A DNA stretch of 64,000 nt from Elmis aenea (GCA_947652605.1 OX393581.1:45531924-45595923), one strand, 5' to 3'. Shown: positions 22,387 to 34,988, numbered from the stretch's first letter. The notes: generated by a model not told the origin, from the sequence alone. Made by a program: numbers and translations.

Positions 22387-23011
22387 CAGGGTGTCAAATA
22401 TTCCAACATAAAACGAATCATTTTGGTGGTTGCCATGGTTTGTTTATGTTCATGTTGGGTAGAAGTGACGAGTGTAATTCATTTTGACATTAACGCGGAG
22501 ATTAACGCATAAGAGAATGAAAAAACAAATGTTTGGGCATTGTACTTGAAAAAAACGAGTTTTAGTGATTTAAAGTTGTTTTAAAAGAAAATTAAATATT
22601 GGACAGCGATTACAAAAATTCCAGGATGAACTCCAAGGTTTTTTCTACCCAGTCTCAATTTGAGCGTTTTCGCTTTAAAAATGGCGGTGGTAGATAATAT
22701 TACCAGGATAAAAATCAACAAATTTCCAAGTAAGTCCAAAAATCTAAAAAAACTTGCACTTAGGTATTGGGAATACCATTAAAAGTCCCTCTAAAATTAC
22801 GTTTTTAATCCAAAACTGCAATGAAAAATAGACCATTGTATTTGAAATAAGAAAGTAGATGTCAACTTCCGGTATTTTCGGAGTGTCGCCATCTTAAAAA
22901 TGTTTTCGTTAAACAGATCAGATGCCATTATGGTCACAACCAAAATTTTAGATCAATACTCTTTTTCGTTCTTCATATATTTCTAATACACATTCCCAAT
23001 CGATCACCCTG
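22387..23011. mobile_element. CAGGGTG-bounded element (~625 bp)
   Basis: TATA-CAGGGTG at the left and CACCCTG-TATA at the right, with TA flanks, suggest one element. The TIR beyond the seven terminal bases is weak. An internal block (22420-22460, TTTTGGTGGTTGCCATGGTT) also occurs in the element 39256-40336. Non-coding. Confidence 0.45.
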
Positions 23012-24440
23012 TATATAAAAGCAGTTGGTTTCGTTCTATCAAACTACACCAATATTTACAAAATAGAGTTTTTAAATTAAGGTTAATTTAGAAACAAGTT
23101 TTTCAAGTTAAAAATTAAAAGAATTTGGTACATTATTGAAAACCGCACGAATTTACTTTGGAATTGGTTTTATATGTTTTTATTCAGCATATTTTTCTTT
23201 AGGTGTTACTCCAGAATTCGATTGTAAATTAGCTTTGTCAATTGTATGGCGCGAAGTTTTGCGGCACCCATTATCAAACTAGAACAAACAAATAACAGAC
23301 AAGTGCATTTAGAACATAGTATTTACTAATTAGGCGTTGAGTTCACGTTCATTGGACATCGACGTACATATGGGATATTTTTAAACAATAATGTAGCATA
23401 ATCAAAATTGATGCGTGTTAAACAAAAACAAATTTTAAAAATTTATTCAGCAAAAATTGCTGGGCAACAAAAAAGAAAAAATGCAAATATAACACAGTTT
23501 TTATTAAAAAAATCATAAGATGTATTATGATTTCCAACAAGTACTTAACTCATTTTATACAATTTGCTCATAAACACTCTAACGTTTACAGGTAATAGTC
23601 TGGTATGAAATACGGTTGATTTAGCACAAAAAACTAATTAAAAAATTTATGATCCAACTTTTCTCCGTACTCCTAGCGCAGCACCAATTTAAGGTGTAGC
23701 TAGTTGGTTTATTTCTTTTTTATATGGCAAGCTGATCAAGTTGTACATTTCTTGATACAGAAGCAATCTTGTGCAGCGAAATTAGCTTCCACGCCCGTAA
23801 GAGGGCATATACGTGTTCCAATATCTCAGCACCCCCAATAATGTTAGCATAGGGTGGATGATTTTGAAAATTAGTCGAGCTTGTTACGTCGATTGAACGA
23901 CTGACATTGCCGTTTCCTATTTTTCAAGAAATTCACAAAAACACGGAAAAAGCGTGGACAAATATCGATGAATTATTTCCGGTTTTCGCAGATTACTAAA
24001 CTTAAAATTCGCGCACAATCAGTAATGTAACAGAGGACTAACGATGTGAACAGACACATGCAACTAGGAACTCCAAATATTTGAGTGATTATTATTCAAA
24101 GGATGCACTAAGGATGTAAAGGAAAAGCAATAAAAGCTCGTCACCTTTCTTTAGTCTGTACTCAAGGATATTAAACGAAACCACAGTTCCAATAATTTTA
24201 AGGTAATGGCTTACGTTATCAATTTATAAAAGTTATAAAAATTTGCTGTTTTTTAATGCAAAATATTTTGCAGGTCGTAAAAATGTGCGTTTTTTTACAG
24301 AAAAAAAAAATGGGACCAAGTTGCGAAATTTGGCGAAAAATTGAGATCTAGAAAAAAATTATTTGGTTAAACCAAATCAATTGGTTATTGTTATATTGTT
24401 TTTTTTTGCGTTATTTCCTCTAGCCTTTATTCTCTGTAAG
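23012..24440. other. No recognised feature
   Basis: Only short unsupported frames. Slightly more complex sequence at 23650-23990, but no motif I can name. Confidence 0.35.
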
Positions 24441-24444
24441 TTTA

Positions 24445-24500
24445 TCTTATCGAATTTCGTATCAGACGTTTCGCCTATCTTGGATCATCATCAACTTCGT
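24445..24500 (-). ncRNA. Possible Penelope-type hammerhead ribozyme motif
   Basis: On the minus strand the order is TGATGATGATCC, AAGATAGGC, GAAACGTC, TGATAC. This resembles the C(T)GATGA, stem II, GAAAC, stem III order of the hammerhead motifs found in Penelope-like element repeats. The first core base and stem II pairing are imperfect and no GIY-YIG or RT coding accompanies it. Tentative. Confidence 0.25.
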
Positions 24501-24624
24501 TCTTATAGGCGGTGTATTAGATTTTTGCCTTAAAAGATAGTACCTTTAAAAATTCTGAATGCAGTGATCATTGTCGTCAAGAGCAAGTTTCAAACCTTTG
24601 AGTTTATGACGTCAAAATATGTTT

Positions 24625-24835
24625 TGATGTTTCCGTTTCAATCGTGTAAGTCCAACTTTTAGCCATCTATAGGGTGGTTTGTGTCTATAAAGATTTTTAT
24701 GTCGTCCATTTGTAACAGGTGTTCTTTCCATCACTCTCGGTGTTAAGTTATTTCTTGATTTAAATTAAATATACCGAGCTCTTCTCGTACATCTTCATTA
24801 CAGCTATGATCTAGGAGGCAGTAAACGTCTACTGG
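24625..24835 (-). pseudogene. LINE C-terminal fragment
   Basis: Minus-strand reading gives REELGIFNLNQEIT, then EHLLQMDDIKIFIDT after stops. It resembles the RxELGIFxLNxxI...HLxRMxDxRIP block preceding the basic tail in some insect LINE RTs. Short and degenerate. Confidence 0.4.
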
Positions 24836-24879
24836 TAAAAATGAAAGAGCATTTCCAGAAAAAAATTAATGTAAACTCG

Positions 24880-25775
24880 TCCCATTATGTTTGATGTGAC
24901 ATAAAGGATTAATCTGCAAACTTGGCAAAAGATTGCCAATGTGTAAAATTTTTAACTTTCTGCATTTCTACTAGACTTTAGATTAAAACAAGGGAAAGCC
25001 TATTCAGAATTGAAAGAAATCCAAGCAGGAGTGCCACAGGGGAGTGTCCTTGCACCCCTCTTGTATTTTCTTACACTAGTGATATACCGAAATTGAATCC
25101 GATAAAATAAGCTGCATTCGCGGATGATACAACATTACTGGCAACAGGTAAAACAGATTAATTTCCACCCAAAAACTAGTGATTATGTATACGAATGGAC
25201 CAAAAAGTAGAAAATTTAAATAAATTAAACAAAATCCGTTCATATCAACCTGACAAATAAAATACTGAGATACTTTCAGTAATAATAATCAATGAAACCA
25301 TTGTCTCATACGCAAATACTGCAAAATATCTTGGTATGACTCTGGATGCCAAACTGAGTTGGAAAGAACATATTAAGAAGAAAGGAAAAGACTTTAAAAT
25401 TAAAATCGCACAAGACAGATAGCTTATTGGTAAATATTCCAACTATTAGTCTTACCTGGCTGTATGGAATACAACTATGGGGGTGTGCAAAAATTGTAAA
25501 TATACATAAGATACAAACTGTTTAAAATAAGGTGTTACATGAAATGCCTGACGCTCCTTGGTTTTGTCAGAAAAGCCGACCTTCATCCAGACCTGGGCAT
25601 TTTAACCGTTGAAGAAGTAATCTAAAGATTTGCAAAGAAACATGAAGATAGGCTTCCACTTCACAAAAATGCAGAAGCTCTTCAGCTACTAGATAACCGG
25701 AACCTATTTCGAAGACTGAAAAGAACTAAACCGTTCGAACTTGCCTAGTGGTTTGTGTAAAAGCAGAGCATTGTG
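24880..25775 (+). pseudogene. Jockey-type LINE relic, copy A
   Basis: Plus-strand translations in shifting frames: IQAGVPQGSVLAPLLY (25030-25070), AFADDTTLLATGKTD (25105-25160), AKYLGMTLDAKLSWKEHIKK (25320-25380), RKADLHPDLGILTVEE (25570-25620) and DNRNLFRRLKRTKPFEL (25690-25740). The PQG, FADD and late RRLKRTKP blocks, in this order, identify a jockey-type RT and C-terminus. The 5' part (endonuclease, ORF1) is missing, and stops and shifts occur throughout. The same family is present in inverse orientation at 58510-61545; the two share long stretches at the DNA level. Confidence 0.8.
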
Positions 25776-27653
25776 CAAGTGTTAGTGTATTATATTTCCT
25801 GAAGGATAATAAAAACAACTAAAAGACGTCACTCAACTGATCTTAGCTAAGTAACCTAGATTTAACAGATACATACTAATGGTTGTTTTTACTTTTTAGA
25901 CCGGTTTTAGTGTTGAAACTCTTGGTGTTTTACAAAAAAAAAGTTAGATTTTAGAAAAACGCCGTGTAAGTGATTTAGCATAATGATAAAGATACCTATA
26001 ACTAGCACAAGTCACTAGCAATAATTGTAAATGTATAATACGTTGTAGAGGTTTGTTATTTTTCATTTTCATATCCTTGGTCATTATTCCTGTTAGCTAT
26101 CCTAAATTCGCTTTTGAGTTTTTTTTTTTAGCTTTTCCTTATCTTTGTTCCATTGCCATTCTTCTCTTCAATTAATTTATTAAATTCCAATTTAACCTTG
26201 TACAACTTTCTCTTTCCTTCTTTGTTTTTATTCTGATCTGTCTTTCCTTTCTGTTTAATCATTGCTGATAAATATTTGACTTTTTTAGTTTCGAATAACT
26301 ATAAAGTCCGATAAAATATGCCACATAAACAAATTTCTAGTTAAGTATCTTTTTAGGGTTTCAAACGTGTAATATAAAAACTATTCCTGTTATTTATATA
26401 AGATATCGTTTAATAAAGGAAGCTAATAAGGGCGTGTAAGTTGGACAAACAAATAATTTAGGAAGTCGGAGATTTATTACAGAATTTGATCCAATGCAAT
26501 AAAGCGTTATCGACAATCGACATCTGGCATAAAACCATTACGACAAATTCCACTAAAAAGAAAAGAAATAAAATTTGTACTTTAACGATATTTCCACTCC
26601 GATCTGGCCACGTTTATGGTTGCATTAAAAATGGAGCAACAAAAATTACACAGCATCGCTAGTATTAAAACTCAAGATGATGTATAACAACAAAAAACTT
26701 TTATTTTACATCCAGCATCTTAGGAATTTTCATTGAAAATGTGGCCAGAAGCAAAATTTTTACAAAGGATATTTTGCATAACGAAGCTATAAAATCCACG
26801 TTTAACTTGCATTAATAACGGATTGCTGGATATGGCTGCAAACATTTCCAGTGTAATATAGTATTCCCCCAAGTCGTCGCAGATTTCTTGAGATTAAATT
26901 TACCATGAGATCTGCCAATTCGTTTAAAATGAGTTTTCGATCGATTCGATTTGAAATAAATACGTACCTATTTTACAATTTGCAGAATTTCGTTTATCTT
27001 TTATGGCCATGTTGACTCAGGCGTGCTGTTTACTATTTATTTTAAATCGTTGGTTTCCGCATTACACGATTACAATTTTAATTGATGACTTCGGGTCGCG
27101 TAATTATGACCATTTGTTAAAATGATATCAAAAACAATTTACGCGCTAATATGCGAAAATGTTTGGGAATAAACAGTTTTTGTTTAACACTATATTCATG
27201 GTAATGGACATGTGCGTTTTTGTTTGTTTTTAAAACGAGCTTCATATAATCTGGTTAGAGAGCAACTAATATGCATATTTCAACAAAATACTGCTACACG
27301 CATTGGCGTTATACGATGAACACTTTAAAATATTCTAAAAATTATGCTAAAGGAGAATATGCGTTCATTGCTGTTTTTAAATTTTACCTTGTAACAAGAA
27401 ACTTATGGGGGTTTTACAGTAAACCAGCTGTATTTTGTTGTCAAGTTCAACAAAACCGACACTGTAATAAATGTTGAATATAATAATATATGTCTTGTTC
27501 CCTTCTAAAATTTGTCATTCAAGATAAAGTATGTGTGTTAAATTTCAATTCACATTTACAACACTAGATGTGTTATAATAAATCGTTTAAGTAAACACTT
27601 TTATTGTAGTCTATATTAGTATATCATAATTTTTAACAAACGCTTTTTTTTAT
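25776..27653. other. No recognised feature
   Basis: AT-rich. A 68-codon frame (27271-27477) lacks motifs. No element ends seen. Confidence 0.35.
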
Positions 27654-28243
27654 CGAGGGTGTCCAAAAAATTTGTTCTCGAATTCTAGAGGCGTTTATAA
27701 CTCATTAAAATAAACAAAAAAATTAAAAACATTAGTTTATTATGTACCATGCATTTCCTCGTCAAATGTCATGTTGCTAAGCCAGGGTATTCGTGTAATA
27801 TTTTTTTTTTAACAAAGCAGTCATCGTTCGCTTCACAACCGAGATGGCCGCGATACCCTGGTCTAGTAATGTTCAGTAATGTTAAATTAAAATTAATGTA
27901 AGATTTATCAAGTGTTTTAGTTGTCATTATGGTTGCTATTAATAAATCTGCTCCTCAAATAATTTCATCATTATTTTAGTAAATTCATCTATGCCCAGCT
28001 ACCACCCCCAAAGAGCATGATGACTTTAAAATAAGTCTTAAAGCTAACGTGACATATGGTGGAGGCGTCGGGCACCGATCCCGGTACCTCTCGCACTAAC
28101 GTGACAATATCAGCACCAGCTCTGCATGGTGGTACCCTCCGCCTGCGCATATATTTAACTATGATCGGTTATGCAACCCGACAACTCGACTAGACCGGGC
28201 TCTGTCTGTCATGAAAATATACTATTCCTTCTGAAACACCCTG
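27654..28243. repeat. Possible CAGGGTG-bounded element with GC-rich core
   Basis: GAGGGTGTCC at the left and ACACCCTGTA at the right could be ends, but inner TIR similarity is poor. The core 28000-28200 is unusually GC-rich for this window. It holds TAACGTGACA twice (about 28038 and 28096) and inverted GGTGGAGGCG / CCTCCGCC-type blocks. It might be a SINE-like body. I could not find convincing A and B box promoter sequences. Confidence 0.3.
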
Positions 28244-28528
28244 TACTTATATGTAGGTATAATCAACAGTGAAATTTTTATAGCATCCTAGAGTTACTTA
28301 TTATTGGATTATTTCTGTTTAATATTTTCCTGAAACCCTAAACTACAAGCAAATTTTGCATTTATGTGTAAAATTCCTTGCACATTTAAATACTCAGAAT
28401 AACTATATAAATATGTATAATTTCTTTGGTATCTACCATTTTTTGTATACTTACCGGTACCAGAGGTTTAGCATAAATCTTTGGGGTAAGGTCAGTTTGA
28501 GGCATGGCAGATGTATCCCTTACAATGC

Positions 28529-28744
28529 TTAAGCCGGGTCCAGATTTGCGAGTAAAAGTGCGAACCGAACCTAGCGCAATCCACCATTTTAGCGAGCCTG
28601 CTAAATACCAACACTTGGCTGACCGGTTTTGTTGCACTCGCGAACCTCTGGTCGTATTGAACTATTAAGAGGCAGGCTCGCTGAAATGGTGGACTGCGCT
28701 ATGTACGGTTCCCACTTTTGCTCGTAAATCTGGACCCGGCTTTA
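28529..28744. mobile_element. PIF/Harbinger-like MITE
   Basis: The 210-bp element 28532-28741 starts AGCCGGGTCCAGATTTGCGA and ends with the mirrored sequence. The arms match over about 70 bp, leaving only a ~65-bp loop. A 3-bp duplication TTA flanks it (28529-28531, 28742-28744), the TWA type used by PIF/Harbinger transposases. GC content stands out from the flanks. Non-coding. Confidence 0.75.
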
Positions 28745-30394
28745 GATGATACATTGCAATGTAAATATTTAATTTCAGCACATAAGACAGCACATACATT
28801 AAAATAAACAGACTAATCATGTTTACTATTAGCAATTCTTTGAACCTTTAAATTATTTTGAATGCAAGTGCTTTTTTAAACGAAAATCAAACAGCAACAA
28901 AAAGTTTTCATTCGAAACCACTAATTCCAAGTTTCTATGCATTTTTATCTCACTTTTTCTTTTTATAATAGGTACACAGTAAATGTAGAATTCCTGTTGA
29001 TAAATGAATTTTAAATTTTAAACAGAAAATGATATACCCGTATGTGAGGTAAAGATAAAAAGCAAGTCAGAAATAAAATATGCTATTCAGGGAATGTTGC
29101 TTTATTAATATTAAAGTTCTAGATCGTTTGATGTTATATTATTGTACCTTTTTTTGTTGTATGCAACAAAGCTGTATTGTTATTTGCAACTTTTTAAGCT
29201 ATGTTTTATCGCAGTTATAATTCCGGCAGGTATAAAAACAAAGCTGATGCGAACTGATACAGCATAAAAACATGCTTCTAATCTAACTTAGAGATGAGTA
29301 GTTAAAATATATCGTTTTAGTTTTTTGCAAAGGTTCACAGACACATGCCCAGTTTTACAGAGCAGCGGTTCAGTTTGTGAACCCATTTGTATGTAAAAAT
29401 AAACAACTTGCATCTCTTAAACAACCAGACTAGGGTGCTCGTTAAAAGATATTTTTTAAATATTCAATAAAAATAATAATTTAACAAAAAATTCTATTAT
29501 GAATGGGCTGTATGTGACTGTGCTACAGAATGACAGTCAATAATTAACACAAAGTAAAACTAAGGCAATTGAGTTTACGTAGGGTGTGACAAAAGAAAAT
29601 GTAATAATTGCAGCTAGATGGGCATTACAAATGTTGCTCGCTCAGCTGAATTTTACAATTTAACTTATTTTGCTTCATACCTCCAGGGAAATCACTTTTA
29701 TTGATCAGCACACAGAATCAAGCACTAATTTATTTTTATATTCAACAAGTTCCAGTAATTAAACGTTTCATAATTTTGGGTTTTATCGCTTTTGGAAATT
29801 ACAAAGTTGCAGTGTTGTATTTCTATAAAAAATTTACCTTTATTTATTCGACTCTTTTATACTTCCTTTGAGAACTCCTCTCGATTCGAAACAGCTGCGC
29901 TAACTTTATTTTAGAGACACAGGATTTGAAAGACATTGTTTACGTCGAAACTAAAACGTATTAAAACACATCAAGTGCGCCGCGATAAATGTTCTACTTT
30001 TAATTCGTTGGTCGTACGAATGGGATTGGAAATTCATTCAACCGCAAAGTGCTTGTACTTAACAAGAAATGTATAGCTCTTTGAAATCGGAACAGAGCAA
30101 AAAAGGAAAGATAAAAATTTCACTGCATCTGCAGATGTAACGTGTCAAACGTAAGGCTCTTTATTTTCTTTAAAAAAGGAACTTCCAAGGATTTAACTAG
30201 ATTATGAACTGCGTTACAATGGAGTTAAAAAGATTTGCAATATTTAAAGGGTGACTTTTAAAAATTTATGATTGATAATCATTATGGTTTTTATTAAAGA
30301 ATCCTGAGATTTAGACGATTTAGTTAACGCTTTTAAAGTAAATACTTCACTTACCTACTAAATCCATCCTCACGGGTGTAAGGTATTGGGCGGA
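28745..30394. other. No recognised feature
   Basis: AT-rich with no coding support. 29880-30030 has more CpG than its surroundings, nothing further. Confidence 0.35.
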
Positions 30395-31245
30395 GTTGAG
30401 TTTTCATTTGTTGAAGTCTTCGATATCTTACTCCATTCTCTACTGTTTTGAATCTTATTCTCTACATCCTTCCACTTCAATCCTCTTTTCCTCCTGCCAC
30501 CTTTTCCTTGGCCTGCTTATCGTTTTCTTTTTGGTGCTTCTCCCTTCAAAGACTTTTCTTGTTAACCTTATGTTGTCCATTCGTTTTACATGTCCGAACC
30601 ATCGTAGTATTCCTTCTTCTATTTTATTTCTTATTGATTCCACTTTTAAATTTTTTCTGTTTGTTCTGATTCTAGTTTGGTTCAATTTGGTTTTATTTTT
30701 TATTCTTCATAGAAATTTCATCTCGGTTTCTTCCAAGGCCTTTTTGTGTTTTTCTGTTGTGGTCCATGTCTCAGAGGCACAGGTTTCTATTTTTACTTCT
30801 TTCGGTATTTCTTGTTTATATAGAAATGTGTTTTTAATACTATTGAATAATCTTTCTCTTTTTGTTTTTGTTCTTCTTTTTTTGATTTTTTCTGCGATTT
30901 TTTGCCTCCTGTTATCATCGATCATAAATATTTAAATATTTGTACTTGTTTTAGGTTTTCTCCATTCAGCTACATATTGTGTTGTGCATTTTTTCCTATA
31001 ATAATTGTTTCCGTCTTCTTTTGGTTTATTTTTACTCCAAACTTCTCAAGTGTTGTTCCGAATATAACCAGATTTTCTTTTAGTGTTTTTCCACTCTTCG
31101 CAATTACTACCATCTCATCTGAATAGCAAACTTCTGATACAGTTATTCTTTCCATGTTCCAATATCCCACGTATTTTTTGACTTTCTTCTTCGCTTATTT
31201 TATAGCTTCATCCAGGACTAGTGTAAATAGTAGAGGACTTAAAAT
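30395..31245 (-). pseudogene. LINE RT and C-terminal relic (minus strand)
   Basis: Minus-strand blocks in order, from the right: YSDEMVVIAKSGKTLKENL (an altered YADD catalytic motif), EKFGVKINQKKTETIIIGK, FNSIKNTFLYKQEIPKEVKI, SETWTTTEKHKKALEETEMK, RWFGHVKRMDNIRLTRKVFE, RPRKRWQEEKR. This is the palm to C-terminal part of a LINE RT. The A of YADD reads S and the second D is E, so catalysis would be lost in this copy. Three short frames separated by stops. Confidence 0.75.
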
Positions 31246-31554
31246 GCAACCTTGCCTTACTCCTCTTCAAATATTTCCAATTCTTCATGACTCGTTCTTA
31301 CGTAGTTTATTGTCTTTAATCGTTTTTTTTAAGCACCTCTTTTTTCTAATATTGTCCATATATTTTTTTTCTAACCTGATCAAAGTATTCTCTGGATCGT
31401 GGATCCTTATCACGGTATTCGCAAACAAAGCAACAAATAAATCTCGAAATAATTAAATAGCCTACGCCGTTAACAAAATTTCTCAATCTTTTGTTTAAAA
31501 AATAGATGAAGTAAGTACATGCAACTAAAAAATAAACTAGGGCGACAATTATGA
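31246..31554. other. Spacer between two divergent LINE fragments
   Basis: No coding of its own recognised; the flanking LINE relics are in opposite orientation. Confidence 0.35.
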
Positions 31555-32165
31555 AAATAAATAAGATACAAACAGCTAACAGTGATGTATTGAAAATAGA
31601 AGAAGTAGAAGACTGCATGTATCCAGGAACTTTAATAGACAATAAATGCACAGAAAATACAGAAATAGATTTAAGAACAGCAAAAAGCAATTAATAGAAT
31701 ATTAAGGTTGAAGGAAGTATCGCAAAAAGCAAAAATAAGAGTATACAAGACTCTCTTAAGACCAACTCTAACATATAGCAGCGACACATGGGTAAATAAC
31801 AATACAGTTAAAGCTAGAAGCTTGGAAACGGAAGACTCTTCGAAGAATATTTGGTGGAAAAAAAGTGGAAAACTGTTCGGAACGAATAACAAATGCAGAC
31901 CTTTACGACTTATATCAAGAACCAAACATAACTCAATTCATCAAAGCTCGACGATTGCAGTGGCTAGGTCATTTTGAACGAATGGAAGAGGACAGAGATG
32001 TAAAATATGTGAGCTGGAAGACACCGGAAGGAAAAAGATAAATGGGCATACCAAGGAGGAGATGGAAAGAAACAGTTTTGGAGGACATAAAAGAGAAAAA
32101 AATCCCAAACTGGAGGCAGATAGCAAAGGACAAGGAAGAGATGAGAAGATTTTACTAAAAAGTTG
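31555..32165 (+). pseudogene. LINE C-terminal relic (plus strand)
   Basis: Readable blocks: KIEEVEDCMYPGTLIDNK (about 31590-31645), AKIRVYKTLLRPTLTYSSDT (31730-31790), LQWLGHFERMEEDRDVKYVS (31957-32015), then MGIPRRRWKETVLEDIKEKK and NWRQIAKDKEEMRRFY (32040-32155). These follow the YLG, YKTLIRPxLTYGxExW and RLQWLGHxxRM series typical of a common insect LINE C-terminus. Frame changes in at least three places. Different family from the minus-strand neighbour. Confidence 0.75.
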
Positions 32166-32230
32166 GCCTAAAAGGCCTGTGAACGCTTCATATATACACA
32201 GATGCGCAAAAGTATGGAAACAGACAAATA

Positions 32231-32783
32231 TACAGGGTGTGTATAAATTGGCGGACGCGCTACACGAGGCGATGTTCTTCGTAAAATTCTAAGTCGAAAA
32301 TCTTTATTCAAAAATGTTGTACCATCCTGTGTCTGCAAGAGGTCCTCAAAGTTTTGACATTCAGTCCTTTAATAAGCGTTATTATTTAATATTTGTTAAT
32401 GAAAAAGCTGCGATTTGGAATAAAAATAAATTTCCCTGATTTGAATGAAAATAATACATAGGGCAACGTTGTCATTAGCTGTCATCTCTGTTTTTCTCGT
32501 AATTATTCCTTGTTTGTGTTTTACGATACCCAAAAGTTTGCAGCTATGTTTACGAACTGAAGGCTTTCAGATGGAACAAATATTATGAATATCTAAGTAA
32601 AAATTGCTTATAAAAAAATGTCTAAACGCAAATCAGTGGATGCAATGTTGCCAAATTTTTGTTTTTTTAAATGGTTCCTGAGGCCATAGGAGGCATGGTA
32701 CAACATTTTTGTATTAAGATTTTCGACTTGGAATTTTACAAAGAACACGTGTAGCGCTTCCGCCAATTTATACACACCCTGTA
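32231..32783. mobile_element. CAGGGTG MITE with ~90-bp TIRs
   Basis: The element 32233-32781 (549 bp) starts CAGGGTGTGTATAAATTGGC and ends with the mirror image. Arms align over about 90 bp with a few mismatches and one ~5-bp gap, up to AAATGTTGTACCAT. TA lies on both sides. The ~370-bp interior is non-coding. TA duplication suggests Tc1/mariner mobilisation. It lies just past the end of the LINE relic. Confidence 0.8.
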
Positions 32784-33994
32784 TAAAACATCATTAAAGA
32801 TACTACAATGAAATTTTGTTTCTTAGCTTTATCGTATTTTTCGGATTCGATAAAAATATTAAGGTTGCAATACGACTTCCGCTTCAACCGGAAACGGACT
32901 CAAACTTTGATATTTTAAATTTTTGGATTCCCATTGCAATTTATTTAGAAATGTATCAAGTATTTAATTTTAATAATCTTACGTTTAAAGCGAGGTCCTT
33001 TTTCGTGTTACATTTAAATATTGACTTTCGTACAATAAAAAAATTATTTTCAGTTGTCTAATCTGGGCATTTCTGATATAAAACGTTGTTGTAAAAAGCA
33101 CTTGTTGTGTCATTTTGTTTCCATTACTTTGAAATACTTTTTCGTATATATTTATGTTAGCTCTAAAAATGTATTACGGTGAGAAGTGTTTGAAAGCGAT
33201 TTTTTAAATTGTCACTATCTTGGCAGAATATGTTGAACTAAAGTACGTGACGCTTTGTACGTCTGGCAGCCTGCGGTGGATAGTTCAAGCACGTTTCGGT
33301 GCACTTAGACTTTTTTTCTATTTTTATAAAGACATTCTTACGATCATATACGATGTCAAAAGTATACGTGAGCATTTATATAATCGTTTGTTAGCACTGC
33401 AAGGGTTATATTTCGAGCTTTAGCTAATAAAGTTCAATCCGAACGCGATATAAAATCGAAAGAAACGGTTTCGTTATTCATTATTATTTGATACCATCTT
33501 TAGCTTTCTTGTGGGGTTGCCGATAAAATAAACATGAAAACAGGGGAATATAACCATGTTTCAGTGGCACAGTGTACGTTTTTATGTGTTACAATAAACT
33601 GAAAAGGTCTTAATAAAAATTGATGCACCAGTTCTTCAAATATGACCCAGGGCTCTAAAGTGTATTATATTATGTAAGTTAGTATTTCTTCTGTCAACGT
33701 ATTTTTCGACGCTAAACGATATTTTGTACAGCGACGGTCAAATAATTACGTCGTAGTCTCAATTTTAGAGCTTCATGTATACGATAAAAACGGTACGAAG
33801 GAAATGTAATGCAAACAATATGATTGATATAAAACATAATGGATAAAAAATCACTTGGATTTTTACCGCATTGTGTACCTAATTTAGGCAATTCATTATT
33901 AAACTATTTATTTGTTATTTACAAAATAAACCTCTGCGTTCAAATATTATATCAGGATAATTGAAAAACAGGGTACCTAAATAAAAAATTATTT
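32784..33994. other. No recognised feature
   Basis: Open frames at 32816-33061 and 33220-33423 have no recognisable domain or splice context. 33220-33440 is a little CpG-richer. Confidence 0.35.
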
Positions 33995-34200
33995 ATAAAC
34001 AACAGAGTGGGAGTTTGTTTTACCAGTTATATTCTTAATGACATAAACCTACTACTAAAAACAAAATAAAACGTGAAAAATTACCTAATTTTTGCTACAA
34101 TGTTAGGAAAATTAATAAATCGACCCCACATAATATATCATTGGAATGGGGAAAAAATCCTCTTTCTCGTGATGCCAGTCAACTATGGGTTCCATTAAAA
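33995..34200 (+). repeat. Left arm of a ~2-kb foldback
   Basis: About 205 bp, from AACAACAGAGTGGGAGTTTG through TCGACCCCACATAATATATC to CAACTATGGGTTCCATTAAA. It is repeated inverted at 35855-36075 at roughly 90% identity by eye. The intervening ~1.65 kb contains a tandem duplication and two CAGGGTG-type ends. Confidence 0.75.
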
Positions 34201-34475
34201 AAAAAAAACTTTGTCACAACTTGAATTTCAAAAAAAAAATTTCTACGCAACTGCATTCTTATCAAAAAAGTGCCTGTAGTCAAAATTATTGTTGTTTATT
34301 TTTATATAATAATTTAAATAAGTCATAGCCAACTATGGATTCTATTTAAAAAAATACAACTTTATATCACAACTCGAATTTCGGATATTTTTTTTTTAAG
34401 TTGTCTACGCCACTAGGTTCTTATCAAAAAAGTGCCTGTAGAACGTCAAAATTATTTTTGTTTATTTTCATAAAC
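34179..34475 (+). repeat. ~149-bp direct tandem duplication
   Basis: Two units, each running from (G)CCAACTATGG through TTTGTCACAACT / TATATCACAACT and TCTTATCAAAAAAGTGCCTG to AAAATTATT(G/T)TTGTTTA. Start points are near 34179 and 34328. The first unit overlaps the inner edge of the foldback arm. Confidence 0.7.
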
Positions 34476-34628
34476 AAGCGAAATATAGTCATAAAACGAA
34501 AAGTCGAAAAATCGAGTTATCGGCGATAACTCGAAAACAAAAGACGATAACCAATTTTAGTTTTCACCATTAACTTTTTCTCGAAAAAAGAGATGGAGGA
34601 GGCGCGGTCGGTTTTTTGATATCTCTTA

Positions 34629-34674
34629 TAGTTACCGAGATTCCCTATTAAAACATCGAAATTTGCCCACCCTG
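34629..34674 (-). repeat. CAGGGTG-type terminus
   Basis: On the minus strand from 34674: CAGGGTGGGCAAATTTCGAT, then GGAATCTCGGTAACTATAAG with the same 30-base spacing as in the other termini. TA follows. Confidence 0.6.
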
Positions 34675-34988
34675 TACAAGTAAACTAAATATATGAAAAT
34701 TATTTTCACGCTTCGTAGTAATCCGCTTGGGATTGTTAGTAAGGATCAAAATCGAACATATCGCCATTTACAATTTAACGTTTTCTTTTTTTTTTAGTGA
34801 ACATGTTTTTGCCATCAGATTATCAGATAAAGAAGTTATAGTAAATTTTTAAAAGCGATGAAATTATAAATAAATATAATTTTCTTCTGTAGTGACAGAA
34901 TACAAAGTGAAAAAATATCTGATAACACAGGCGTGTTTATCTCAAAAAAATAACCCAAAAGACCGATGTTAATTTTTTTTTATTATTG

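Noticed and set aside
28000..28100. Possible tRNA or tRNA-derived promoter around GGCACCGATCCCGG
   Set aside because: No cloverleaf could be drawn and no good A box at the expected distance.
30396..30935. 179-codon plus-strand Phe/Leu-rich frame resembling a membrane protein
   Set aside because: Antisense of the LINE C-terminal region with SETWTTTEK and WFGHVKRM on the minus strand.
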